A stretch of DNA of 64,000 nucleotides from Methyloversatilis universalis FAM5 (GTDB lineage Bacteria > Pseudomonadota > Gammaproteobacteria > Burkholderiales > Rhodocyclaceae): the NCBI RefSeq assembly GCF_000214035.2, contig NZ_AFHG01000052.1:434001-498000 (forward strand). The letters run 5' to 3'. The position numbers were made by a program, and so were the translations under genes. The first letter of the stretch is position 1. The number at the start of each line of letters is the position of its first letter. Of this stretch, positions 15,876 through 25,900 are shown in pieces. The notes under the pieces were generated by a model that was given only the letters and a program-made list of their open reading frames with translations, did no database searches and was not told the DNA's origin.

Positions 15876-18146
15876 ATGACCCGTGCCACCCCTGCCATTC
15901 CGCTGCCCGACGATCTGCCCATGCCGTGGCGGGATGCGCTGGCCGGGCGGCTGGCGCCGGACGAATCGGTGCAGGCCTGGCTGCAGACCGACCTCGATGC
16001 CACGCTGCACTTTTCGACCAGCCTGCTGGTGCTGACCGACCGCCGGCTGCTGGCGGCGGACGCGCCGTCCGCGGCCGAGTGGCAGAGCTGGCCGCTGGCC
16101 GCCGGGCAGCGCTTCGACCACGTCGACCATGCCGGCGTCGGCACGCTGGCGCTGCACGATGCCCACCACCGCCTCGCGGCCTGGCGCTACACGCTGGCGC
16201 TGAATACCGAGGCGCTGCGTCTGGCCGACCAGCACACGCGGCTGGTCGAGCGCATCGCCGATCCGCACGCGGTGCATGAGGACGAGGACGGCCTGTGCCC
16301 GCGCTGCAAGGCGCCGCTGCCGCCCGACGACGACGAATGCCCGCTGTGCGAGCGCGCCACCGTGAAGCCGCCGGAAACCTGGGCGCTGCTGCGCCTGTGG
16401 CGTTTCGCCCGGCCTTACCGCGGCCGGCTGCTGGCCGGTTTCCTGCTCACGCTGGCGTCCACTGCCGCCAATCTGGTGCCGCCCTACCTGACCATCCCGC
16501 TGATGGACAAGGTGCTGATTCCGCACCAGACCGGCACCCGCATCACCTTCGACGCGGTCTGGCCCTACATGGCCGGCCTGCTCGCCGCCGCGCTGTTCGC
16601 CTGGGGGCTGGGCTGGGCACGTACCTACATTCTGGCGCGGGTGTCGGAGCGCATCGGCGCCGACCTGCGCACCACCACCTTCGATCACCTGATGGGGCAG
16701 TCGCTGGAGTATTTCGGCGGCAAGCGCACTGGCGACCTGATGGCGCGCATCGGCGCGGAAACCGACCGCATCAACGTGTTCCTGTCGCTGCATCTGCTCG
16801 ATTTCGCGACCGACGTGCTCATGCTGTTCATGACCGCGGTGGTGCTGTTCTCGATCAATCCCTGGCTGGCGCTGGTGACGCTGCTGCCGCTGCCGGTGAT
16901 CGCCTGGATGATCCACACGGTGCGCGACCGGCTGCGTACCGGTTTCGAGAAGGTGGACCGCATCTGGGGCGAAGTGACCAATGTGCTGGCCGACACCATT
17001 CCGGGCATCCGCGTGGTGAAGGCCTTCGCGCAGGAAAAGCGCGAGTCCGAACGCTTCGCTGCAGCCAACCGGCGCAATCTGGAAACCAATGACCGGGTGA
17101 ACCGGGTGTGGTCGCTGTTCGGCCCGACCGTCACGCTGCTGACCGAGGTCGGCCTGCTGTTCGTGTGGGGCTTCGGCATCTGGCAGGTGGGCAACGACCA
17201 CATCACCGTCGGCGTGCTGACCGCCTTCATCGCCTACATCAGCCGCTTCTATCTGCGGCTGGATTCGATGAGCCGCATCGTATCGGTCACCCAGAAGGCC
17301 GCGGCGGGCGCCAAGCGCATCTTCGACATCCTGGACCACGCCTCCAGCGTGCCCGAGCCGGCACGCCCGGTGCATCTGGAACAGGTGAGCGGCCGCATCG
17401 AACTGCGCAGCGTCGGCTTCCGCTACGGCAACCGGGCGGTGCTGCGCGACGTGGATCTCGACATCGCGCCGGGCGAATTCATCGGTCTGGTCGGCCACAG
17501 CGGCTCCGGCAAGAGCACGCTGGTGAACCTGATCAACCGTTTCTACGACGTGTCGTCCGGCAGCATACGGATCGACGGCACCGACATCCGCGCGCTGCCG
17601 GTGGCGGAGTACCGCCGCCACATCGGGCTGGTGCTGCAGGAGCCTTTCCTGTTCTTCGGTACCATCGCCGACAACATCGCCTACGGCCGGCCGGACGCCA
17701 CCCGCGAAGAAATCATTGCGGCGGCGCGCGCGGCGCACGCGCACGAATTCATCCTGCGGCTGCCGCACGGCTACGACTCGATGGTGGGCGAACGCGGCCA
17801 GACCCTGTCCGGCGGCGAGCGCCAGCGCATCTCGATCGCCCGCGCACTGCTGATCGATCCGCGCATCCTCATCCTCGACGAAGCGACGTCGGCGGTCGAT
17901 ACCGCGACCGAAAAGGAAATCCAGCGCGCACTCGACAATCTGGTGCAGGGCCGTACCACGCTGGCCATCGCCCACCGGCTCAGCACGCTGCGCAAGGCCG
18001 ACCGGCTGGTGGTGCTGGACCGTGGCCAGATCGTCGAGGTCGGCCAGCACGACGACCTGATGGCGCGCGAGGGGCATTACTACCGGCTCTACATGGCGCA
18101 GCAGCGCCAGGCCGAAGCCGACGCTGCGGAAGGAGTGCTGGCATGA
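15876..18146 (+). CDS. Cyanophycin-locus ABC exporter with PH-like and zinc-ribbon N-terminus
   Basis: 756 residues, about 170 longer than a plain exporter half-molecule. Residues about 20-130 look like a bacterial PH-type domain (LLVLTDRRLLAAD region). A zinc ribbon follows, CPRC (141-144) and CPLC (155-158). Then come six transmembrane helices of a type I exporter (about 180-490) and a nucleotide-binding domain with Walker A GHSGSGKST (540-548), signature LSGGERQ (644-650), Walker B ILILDEATS and the H-loop AIAHRLST. All ATPase motifs are intact. Divergent from cphA' and coupled to the DUF1854 gene; I recall this pair being named cyanophycin-metabolism-associated in protein family collections, not verified here. 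Substrate unknown; peptide, amino acid or lipid are all open. Confidence 0.88.
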   Translation: MTRATPAIPLPDDLPMPWRDALAGRLAPDESVQAWLQTDLDATLHFSTSLLVLTDRRLLAADAPSAAEWQSWPLAAGQRFDHVDHAGVGTLALHDAHHRLAAWRYTLALNTEALRLADQHTRLVERIADPHAVHEDEDGLCPRCKAPLPPDDDECPLCERATVKPPETWALLRLWRFARPYRGRLLAGFLLTLASTAANLVPPYLTIPLMDKVLIPHQTGTRITFDAVWPYMAGLLAAALFAWGLGWARTYILARVSERIGADLRTTTFDHLMGQSLEYFGGKRTGDLMARIGAETDRINVFLSLHLLDFATDVLMLFMTAVVLFSINPWLALVTLLPLPVIAWMIHTVRDRLRTGFEKVDRIWGEVTNVLADTIPGIRVVKAFAQEKRESERFAAANRRNLETNDRVNRVWSLFGPTVTLLTEVGLLFVWGFGIWQVGNDHITVGVLTAFIAYISRFYLRLDSMSRIVSVTQKAAAGAKRIFDILDHASSVPEPARPVHLEQVSGRIELRSVGFRYGNRAVLRDVDLDIAPGEFIGLVGHSGSGKSTLVNLINRFYDVSSGSIRIDGTDIRALPVAEYRRHIGLVLQEPFLFFGTIADNIAYGRPDATREEIIAAARAAHAHEFILRLPHGYDSMVGERGQTLSGGERQRISIARALLIDPRILILDEATSAVDTATEKEIQRALDNLVQGRTTLAIAHRLSTLRKADRLVVLDRGQIVEVGQHDDLMAREGHYYRLYMAQQRQAEADAAEGVLA

Positions 18147-18604
18147 CGATACGACTCGAACGCGATGCGCACGGCCAGCTGGCGCTGATAGCCCGCGACG
18201 GCCATCGCCATGCCGGCGTGCTGCCGGTGCGTGCCTTCCCGCTGTCGGCGCCCGGTGAGGGGGTGGCGCTGATGTCGGCCGACGGTCACGAACTGGCCTG
18301 GTTCGACCGGCTGGACGAACTGGAGGCCGCCAGCCGCGCGCTGCTCGAGGACGAACTGGCGCGCCGCGAATTCATGCCGCAGGTGCGCGCGATTTCCGGC
18401 GTGTCCAGCTTTTCCACGCCCTGCGAATGGGATGTGCTGACCGACCGCGGCGCCACCCGCTTCACGCTTCGCAGCGAGGACGACATCCGCCGCCTCGCCG
18501 GCGGCCGGCTGCTGGTGACCGACAGTCATGGCATCCACTACGAAGTGGTCGACATGAAGAAGCTCGACCGCCCCAGCCGGCGCATCCTCGACCGCTTCCT
18601 CTGA
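18143..18604 (+). CDS. DUF1854 protein of the cyanophycin locus
   Basis: 153-residue soluble protein without signal peptide or membrane helix. The C-terminal half (FSTPCEWDVLTDRG, RLLVTDSHGIHYEV, LDRPSRRILDRFL) matches DUF1854. Its start overlaps the exporter stop as ATGA (18143-18146), so the two are translationally coupled and probably act together. No catalytic motif is visible and the molecular role is unknown. In related genomes the same two-gene unit accompanies cphA genes, which supports a role in cyanophycin metabolism, from memory rather than checked. Confidence 0.82.
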   Translation: MTIRLERDAHGQLALIARDGHRHAGVLPVRAFPLSAPGEGVALMSADGHELAWFDRLDELEAASRALLEDELARREFMPQVRAISGVSSFSTPCEWDVLTDRGATRFTLRSEDDIRRLAGGRLLVTDSHGIHYEVVDMKKLDRPSRRILDRFL

Positions 18605-18696
18605 ACACCGCCCGGCGGGCGCTGCGCCCGCTGCCGACCCATGTTCGCCCTGCGTGAGAACCGCACGGCCGCCAGCCTGTCCGAGCGCCACAGCCC

Positions 18697-18714
18697 GTAA
18701 CGCGCCGTTACAAT
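18697..18714 (+). promoter_or_regulatory. Palindrome overlapping a -10-like element before the response regulator
   Basis: GTAACG-CGC-CGTTAC (18697-18711) overlaps TACAAT (18709-18714), about 50 bases before the response regulator ATG. No good -35 is visible. A regulator bound here would block or help polymerase. Weak evidence. Confidence 0.3.
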
Positions 18715-18762
18715 CGGCGCCGGCTGCGGCCCTCATGACAACGGACACACACCCGGCGACCG

Positions 18763-19377
18763 ATGCACTTCCTGATCGTGGATGACCACGCGCTGTTCCG
18801 CGAAGGACTGCGCGCGATGCTGCAGAGCCTGGACCCGGCGCTCACGGTGAGCGAAGCCGACAGCTGCGAAGCTGGCCTGGCACTGGACGATGACGCAGCG
18901 GATTTCGACCTCATCCTGCTCGATCACGGCCTGCCCGGCATGAATGGCGTGCGCGGCATACGCGCCTTCCGCCAGCGCTTTCCCACCAGCCCGGTGCTCG
19001 TGGTGTCGGCGAGCTACACGCCGTCCCTGATCGACGAAGCGATCGCCGCCGGCGCCCGCGGCTACATTCCGAAATCGGTCAGTTTCGCGGTCATGCGCGA
19101 CGCCATCGAACAGGCGCTGCTGCGCCGCGTGGTCACGCCGGCCACGCTGAACGCCGCGCCCGGCGGCAATCCGACCGAAAGGCCGGTGCTGCTTACGCCG
19201 AAGCAGCGGGAAGTGCTGCAGCTGATGCGCGGCGGCCTCACCAACAAGCAGATCGCCCAGCAGCTCGGCGTCAGCGAATTCACGGTGCGCACCCATGTGT
19301 CGGCCATCCTGCACGGACTGGGCGTCGACACCCGCACCGCGGCGGTCAGCGCCGCCCGCGACCAGGGCCTGATCTGA
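18763..19377 (+). CDS. LuxR/FixJ-type response regulator
   Basis: 204 residues. The receiver domain (about 1-120) has the acidic pair Asp7/Asp8, the phosphoacceptor Asp54 (ILLDHGLPGMNG) and the conserved Lys in GYIPKS. A LuxR-type helix-turn-helix follows (about 140-204: LTPKQREVLQLMRGGLTNKQIAQQLGVS). It is a DNA-binding output protein of a two-component system. The stop overlaps the start of the hybrid kinase gene by one base (TGATG), so the two are a cognate pair. Targets are not shown; the TPS locus directly downstream is a candidate by position. Confidence 0.92.
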   Translation: MHFLIVDDHALFREGLRAMLQSLDPALTVSEADSCEAGLALDDDAADFDLILLDHGLPGMNGVRGIRAFRQRFPTSPVLVVSASYTPSLIDEAIAAGARGYIPKSVSFAVMRDAIEQALLRRVVTPATLNAAPGGNPTERPVLLTPKQREVLQLMRGGLTNKQIAQQLGVSEFTVRTHVSAILHGLGVDTRTAAVSAARDQGLI

Positions 19378-21128
19378 TGAGCGGGCAGCCGGCGGACGCG
19401 GGGACCGACGCGCGGCTGCTGGCCGAACAGGTGGACCTGCTGTACCGGCACGCGCCGTCCATCTACGCCGGCAATGCGCTGGCCGCCTCGGGTCTCGCCC
19501 TGATGCTGTGGGAACGGGTGGACCGGCCGCTTTTCGTCGGCTGGCTGGTCGCGCTTTTCCTGCTGACCGCTGCCCGACTGGCACTGGTCGCGACGCGCCG
19601 GCGGCGGGCCGGTGCCGGCTCGCTGCGCCGCTGGGCGCATGCCTTCACGGTGGGCGCCGGCCTGTCCGGTCTGCTGTGGGGCGTCATGGGCGGGCTGTTT
19701 TCTGGGCCCGAACCGCTGCAGATGGCGTCGGTCGGGGTGGTGCTGGCCGGCCTGGTGTCGGCGTCGGTGTCTTCGCTGTCGGTGTATTACCCGGCCTATG
19801 CGGTGTTCGCGCTGCCGGCCATCTTGCCGATCGCGCTGCGCAGCCTGCAGTCCGGCGACGGGTTCATGCGCGGCTTTGCGCTGATTTCGATCGGCTTCGT
19901 CATCATCTGCCTCATCTTCGCCTGGCTGAACAACCGGTCCATTCGCGCCGCCATCCTGCTGCGCTTCGAGAACCTCGAACTGCTGCGCGAAGTGTCGGAA
20001 CAGCGCGAACGCGCCACCGCGGCGCGCGAACAGGCGGAACAGGCGAACGCCGCCAAGACCCGCTTCCTGGCCGCCGCCAGCCACGACCTGCGGCAGCCGC
20101 TGCAGGCGCTGTCGCTGTTCATCGACGCCCAGGCGCACGAGCGCGACCCGGAGGCGATGCGGCCGCTGAACACCCGCATGCGCGAGGCGGCCGACAATAT
20201 GGGCCTGCTGCTGGACGAGCTGCTGGACTATGCCCGCATCGAAACCGGCGCGCTGTCGCCGCAGTGCGCGTCGGTGCCGCTGAACGCCTGCTTCCAGCGG
20301 CTGGAGCGCGAGTTCGCGCCGATCGCCGCGCAGAAGGGGCTGCGCCTGCACTTCCGGACGACCGCGCTGTGCGGCGTGACCGACGCGGCGCTGTTCGAGC
20401 ACATCCTGCGCAATCTGGTCGGCAATGCGCTGCGCTATACCGCGCACGGCGGCGTGCTGGTCGCCTGCCGGCCGCGCGGTGACCGGCTGTCGGTCGAGGT
20501 GTGGGACAGCGGCATCGGCATTCCGGCGGAAAGTCTGGGCGATGTGTTCAAGGAGTTCTACCAGCTCGCCAACCCGGAGCGCGACCGGCGCAAGGGGCTG
20601 GGGCTGGGCCTGTCCATCGTCGACGGGCTGGCGCGCGCGCTCGGCCATCCGGTGTCGGTGCGCTCGCGGCCGGGGCGCGGTTCGGTGTTCGCGGTCGGCC
20701 TGCCGCGCGGCGAGGCGCGTGCCGCCCCCGCGCCGGTCGCGGCCGAAATGTCGTCGGCGCGGCTGCAGGGCCGGCGGGTGCTGGTGATCGACAACGAGGC
20801 GGACATCCGCGAAGCGCTGGCTGCGCTGATGCGGCCCTGGGGCGTCGAGGTCGATCTGGCCGAAAGTGCCGAAGCGGCCCGCGCGCTGCCGGCGCCGGAC
20901 GCCATCCTCGCCGATTACCGGCTGCTGGACGGCCGCACCGGCATCGAGGCGATCGCCACGCTGCGCAGCCATCACGGCCCCGAACTGCCGGCCGCGCTGA
21001 TCACCGGCGACACCGACCCCGCGCGGCTGCGCGAGGCGCGGGCCGCCGGCTTCCCGCTGCTGCAGAAGCCGACGCCGGCGCACCGGCTGATGGCGCTGCT
21101 GGACTATCTGCTGCAGCCGGACCCGTGA
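19377..21128 (+). CDS. Hybrid sensor histidine kinase with C-terminal receiver
   Basis: 583 residues. About six hydrophobic segments between residues 30 and 185 form an integral membrane sensor without a large periplasmic loop. A short coiled coil (about 196-226) leads to HisKA with His236 in AASHDLRQPLQAL, the subtype seen in NahK-like and related orphan kinases. The HATPase domain has N box NLVGNALRYT, WDSGIGIP and GLGLGLSIV. A receiver domain (about 466-580) carries Asp513 (ILADYRLLDG). Phosphate could pass from His236 to its own receiver and to the neighbouring LuxR regulator. Signal unknown; the membrane-embedded sensor suggests a lipid, redox or quinone-linked signal, which is speculation. 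Confidence 0.9.
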   Translation: MSGQPADAGTDARLLAEQVDLLYRHAPSIYAGNALAASGLALMLWERVDRPLFVGWLVALFLLTAARLALVATRRRRAGAGSLRRWAHAFTVGAGLSGLLWGVMGGLFSGPEPLQMASVGVVLAGLVSASVSSLSVYYPAYAVFALPAILPIALRSLQSGDGFMRGFALISIGFVIICLIFAWLNNRSIRAAILLRFENLELLREVSEQRERATAAREQAEQANAAKTRFLAAASHDLRQPLQALSLFIDAQAHERDPEAMRPLNTRMREAADNMGLLLDELLDYARIETGALSPQCASVPLNACFQRLEREFAPIAAQKGLRLHFRTTALCGVTDAALFEHILRNLVGNALRYTAHGGVLVACRPRGDRLSVEVWDSGIGIPAESLGDVFKEFYQLANPERDRRKGLGLGLSIVDGLARALGHPVSVRSRPGRGSVFAVGLPRGEARAAPAPVAAEMSSARLQGRRVLVIDNEADIREALAALMRPWGVEVDLAESAEAARALPAPDAILADYRLLDGRTGIEAIATLRSHHGPELPAALITGDTDPARLREARAAGFPLLQKPTPAHRLMALLDYLLQPDP

Positions 21129-21247
21129 CCGTGTGCACGGCCGCCTGTTGATGGGGGCCGGTGGTCGCCCGCCCCTGCTACAGATGTACGATTTTTTCCG
21201 GAAGGCGAGTTGCCAGAATCGGTCCATTCTCCGCAAAGACCGATTTC

Positions 21248-22930
21248 ATGCCGCGTTTCAGCCCTCCCGCCGCGCTGTTGCTGTGCTGTCTGCTGCCGGT
21301 CGCGGCGTCGGCGCAACAGGCCGACATCGACCGCGCCATCCGTGACTCGCAGCGCCTGCTGCTGGAAGAACAGCAGCGCCAGGCGCGCGAGCGCGAAGAG
21401 CTGGATCGCCGCCGGCCGCGCAGCGAAGGCGCCGATCTGCAGCCCGAGCCGGCACGGCCGGCCGCCGATGGTGGCTGCTTCACGATCCGCAGCGTGCAGC
21501 TCGACGGCGCCACGCTGCTGGACGAGGCCGATCGCGCCCGCCTGACCGCCGCCGGCATCGGCGACTGCATCAGTCTGGCCCAGATCAACGCGGTGATGCA
21601 GGCGCTCACCAATCATTACGTGGTGCGCGGCTACACCACCACCCGGGTCTATCTGCCGGAACAGGATCTGGGCTCCGGCACGCTCAAGCTGCTGGTGCTG
21701 GAAGGCCTAATCGAACAGTTCCGGCTGGAGGGCGAGGGCGTGCATCTGGGCAGCGCCTTTCCCGGTCTGACTGGCCGCGTGTTCAATCTGCGCGACATCG
21801 AACAGGGGCTGGACCAGATCAACCGGCTGCGCTCGAACAGCGCGACCATGGACATCGAGCCGGGCGGCGTCGCCGGCGCCTCGACCATCGTGGTGCGCAA
21901 CCGGCCGCGCAAGCGCTGGTCGGTGAACATGGCGGTGGACAACACCGGCTCGCAGTCCACCGGGCGCGAACTGGCGTCCGCCGCGCTGGCGATAGACAGC
22001 CCGCTCGGCCTGAACGATTTCCTGAACCTGTCCGGCCGCATCAATACCGACGCCGACCACGACGACAGGCTGTCGCAGTCGGTGTCCATGCTGTACTCGA
22101 TTCCCTGGGGCTACTGGACCTTCACCGGCACCGCCAGCGAATTCGACTACGCCAGCCAGGTGCGCGGTGCGGTCACCACCTTCAACACCTCCGGCACCTC
22201 GACCACCTACGCGCTGCGGGCCGACCGGGTGCTGTTCCGCGACCGCGACAGCAAGCTGTCGGCCTTCGGCAACCTGGCATTCAAGGACGCACGCAACGCG
22301 CTCAACGGCACACCCATCGCCGCCAGTTCGCGCCAGCTCACCACGCTCGACCTCGGCCTGTCGGCGACCACCGTGGCCGGCGGCCTGCTGCTGTCCGGCG
22401 ACATCGCCTGGGTGCGCGGGCTGGACGCCTTCGGCGCGCTGAAGGACGCGCCCGGGCAGGACAGCGACGCGCCGCGCGCCCAGTTCGACAAGATCGTGCT
22501 CAACGCCTCGGTGTCGGCGTCGCTGCCGGTCGGCCGGCAGACGCTGTCGCTGTCGTCCTCGCTGTCGGCCCAGCGCGCCACCGACACGCTGTACGGCACC
22601 GAACAGTTCTTCATCGGCGGTCCGTTCTCGGTGCGCGGTTTCCGCCGCTACAGCATCGCCGGCGATTCCGGCTGGTGGCTGCGCAACGAGGCCGCGCTGC
22701 CGCTGCAGTTCGGCGACACTCGGCTGCGCCCCTTCGTCGGCTGGGACATCGGCCACATCCGCGCCGACGCGGTGGGCGAGGGCGGCACGCTGGCCGGCGT
22801 CACGGTCGGCCTCGGCCTCAACCACGGCCCGCTGGCGGCCCAGCTCGCGCTGTCCGCGCCCACCGTGCTGCCGAGCCGGCTGGGCCGCCACGACAGCTAC
22901 GCCCATTTCCGTGTTTCGGTGGATTTCTGA
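21248..22930 (+). CDS. Two-partner secretion outer membrane transporter (FhaC/ShlB/CdiB family, TpsB)
   Basis: 560 residues. Signal peptide (residues 1-23, ending ASA-QQ), an N-terminal helix and charged linker, POTRA domains (about 70-210; TTRVYLPEQDLGSGTLKLLVLEG) and a 16-strand Omp85-type barrel. The barrel includes the conserved lid-loop motif VRGF (SVRGFRRYSIAGDSGWWLRNE region) and a C-terminal phenylalanine. It recognises the TPS domain of the partner exoprotein in the periplasm and exports it across the outer membrane. The ATG at 21248 gives the signal peptide at the true N-terminus. The partner gene starts two bases after its stop, so the pair is one operon; it could be cotranscribed with, or controlled by, the two-component genes just upstream. 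Confidence 0.94.
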   Translation: MPRFSPPAALLLCCLLPVAASAQQADIDRAIRDSQRLLLEEQQRQAREREELDRRRPRSEGADLQPEPARPAADGGCFTIRSVQLDGATLLDEADRARLTAAGIGDCISLAQINAVMQALTNHYVVRGYTTTRVYLPEQDLGSGTLKLLVLEGLIEQFRLEGEGVHLGSAFPGLTGRVFNLRDIEQGLDQINRLRSNSATMDIEPGGVAGASTIVVRNRPRKRWSVNMAVDNTGSQSTGRELASAALAIDSPLGLNDFLNLSGRINTDADHDDRLSQSVSMLYSIPWGYWTFTGTASEFDYASQVRGAVTTFNTSGTSTTYALRADRVLFRDRDSKLSAFGNLAFKDARNALNGTPIAASSRQLTTLDLGLSATTVAGGLLLSGDIAWVRGLDAFGALKDAPGQDSDAPRAQFDKIVLNASVSASLPVGRQTLSLSSSLSAQRATDTLYGTEQFFIGGPFSVRGFRRYSIAGDSGWWLRNEAALPLQFGDTRLRPFVGWDIGHIRADAVGEGGTLAGVTVGLGLNHGPLAAQLALSAPTVLPSRLGRHDSYAHFRVSVDF

Positions 22931-22932
22931 TC

Positions 22933-25900
22933 ATGATCCGCACGCCTTCGTACACTGACCGCGTCACCCCCGTCCGCCGCTGGATCGCCCGCGCGCTGGT
23001 GGTGGCGCTGGGCCTGCCTTCGGTCCCCGCCGTCGCGGCGCCGCCGGTGGCGGCAGACAGCCGCACCCAGGTCGAACTGACGCCGAACGGCGTGCCGCTG
23101 GTCGACATCGCCCGTGCCAACGCCGCCGGCGTGTCGCACAACCGCTACCAGCGCTTCGACGTCGATCGTCAGGGCCTCATCCTGAACAATTCGACCGAAG
23201 TGCAGCGCTCGCTGCTGGCCGGCACGGTGCGCGAGAACGCCAATCTGCAGGGGCGCGCGGCCACCGTCATCCTGAACGAGGTGGTGTCGGCCAACCGCTC
23301 GCAGCTGAACGGCTACATCGAAGTTCACGGCCGCGCCGCCGAACTGGTGATCGCCAATCCCTACGGCATCACCTGCAACGGCTGCGGCTTCATCAACACG
23401 CCGCGGGTGACGCTGAGCACCGGCCTGCCCATGTTCGAACCGGACGGGCGGCTGGGCGGCTTCCAGGTGCGTCAGGGCGACATCCTGGTCGGCGCCGACG
23501 GGCTGGACGCCACCGAGGCGGCCTACTTCGACCTGCTCACCCGTTCGCTGCGGGTCGATGGCCCGATCTGGGCGCAGGCGCTTGCCGCGACCACCGGCCG
23601 CTTCGACCAGACCTATGCCGGCCGCGTCACCACGGTCGACGGCACGGTGTCGCCGGATGTGCCGCCCACCGTGTCGATCGATGTGGCCGCGCTCGGCGGC
23701 ATGTACGCGAACCGCATCCGCCTCATGTCCACCGAACGCGGTGTCGGCGTCACGGTGCGCGGCGACATGGCGGCCACGGTCGATGACGTGGTGATCGATG
23801 CGGCTGGCCGGCTCACGCTGAGCGGCCGGGTCAGTGCCGCGCGCGACATCGCGGTGCAGGCGGCCGGGCCGGTGGCCACCGGCCGCAGCGGCGCCAGCGG
23901 CAGCGACGCCTTCCTGTTCGCCGGCCGCGCGCTGGACGTTGCCAGCGACGACGCGCTCGAGCTGGGCGACGGCCTGCTCGGCGGCGAAGCATCGATGACG
24001 CTCGGCGGCGCGCGGCTCGATGACCGCGGCGGTGCCACCGCCGACCGCTACAGCGGCGGAGCCATCCGGGTGACGGTGGACGGCGGCGCGACACTGGATG
24101 CCGCGCGCTGGGACGCCGGCACCGACCTCGCCCTGCAGGCGGGTGACGCGCTGCAGCTCGGCCAGGCCCAGCTCACCAGCCGCGGCAGCGGCAGCACGCT
24201 TGCGCTGACCGCGGCGACCGTGGATCTGTCCGGGTCGCGCCTGCGTGCGGTCAATGACGTGACGGTGGCGGCGGACGACACGCTGACGCTGGCCGCCGGC
24301 AGCGAAGCCGGCGTAGCCGCCGGCCGGGACGTGAGCCTGTCTGCCGGCAGCGCGGTCACGCTGTCCGGCGGCGTCGAGGCCGGTCGCGACTTCCGCGTGG
24401 ACACCGCCGCGCTGACCGGGCGCACGGGTTCATGGCTGTATGCCGGGCGCGATCTGACGGTCGCGGCGACCGACGCGACACAGCAGGTGGGGGCCCAGTG
24501 GTCAGCCGGCGGCACAGCACGGCTGCGCGGGCAGACGCTGGGGTTGGCCGGCGAAACCGTGGCGGGCGTGGTCGACGCCGATGCGCTGGGCACGCTCACG
24601 GTGGGTGCCGACGCGCTGGTCTACGGCGTCGATGACATCGCGCTGGCCGCCGGCAGCCTCACGCTGCTGGGCGGCACCGTCTATGCAGAACGCGACCTTG
24701 CGCTGTCCGGCCGCAGCGCGTTTGCCGATACCGGCGCCGGCCTGCGCGTGGCCGGTCGCGCGATGACCGTGTCTGCCGCGGAGGATCTGGTGCTGGCCGC
24801 TGGCCAGCGCTACGACGCCGGCGTCAGCCTGAGCGTGAGTGCCGGCCGCGATCTGGTGCTGGGTGGCGCCGCCGATCCGGCCGTCGACGGCGCGCTGCTG
24901 TCGTCCGGCGGGGCGATGACTCTGGCTGCCGGGCGCGACCTGACGGTAGCGCGCAACGGACTGGCGGTCAGCGACGGCGATCTGGTCGCCGCTGCGGCGC
25001 GCCGCCTCGTGCTGGCCACGCACGATTCGACCGCGGGCATCCAGAACTACGCGCTGGGCGCCGGCGGCAACGCGACCGTCCGTTTCGGCGAACTGGCCGG
25101 ACCGTTCGAGGGCGCCATCGCCACCGGGGGAGACCTGTCGCTGCTGATGACCGATAGCGTGTCCATGCTGCCCATGCTGGAATTCGGCGCCGGCTCGCGG
25201 CTGGACGTCGGCGGCACGCTGAAGGTGGCGCGCGATGGCGCGGTGGCGGCCAATGCGCTCGAGGTCTATCTGGCTTCCGGCGCGAGCTGGCAGGCGGGCG
25301 GGTTCGACCTCGACCTGAAGCGGCTGGATCTGGTGAGCGGCGCGGTCTTTGCCGGGGGCGCCGGCGAATCTACCCTGCGGCTGGACGAACTGTGTTCCAC
25401 CGGCATCGGCGCAGCCTGCGACGTGTTCGCCGGTCGGCTGATCGGCAGCGCCCGTACCACGCTCGCGCTCAACAACAGCTTCGTCAATGCCGGGGTGCTC
25501 GGCAATGCCGACAGCGCGGCCGACGGTCCCGACTCGTTTCTCGCGATCGAAACCGCCGGCGACTTCACCAACCGCGCAGACGGTGCGGTGAGCGCTGCCG
25601 ACCGGCTGACCGTGACCGTGGCCGACGGGGCGACGCTGCGCAACGACGGCCTGATGTACAGCTCCGGCAACATGACGCTGACCGGCGGCAGTGGCGCGCT
25701 CATCGTCAATGGCGCGGGCGCCACCTTGCTGATGGGCAGCGCGCGCGCGGGTACCACGGACAACCGGTCGCTCATCGGCGGCGTGGACGCGGCGGCGGCG
25801 ACCCGCACCTTCCGCAACCACGGCAAGGTGGAAGCGGTGGGGCAGACCCTGCTGATCCAGGTCGGCACCTTCATCAACGCCTTCGAAACCCGGCCGGCCA

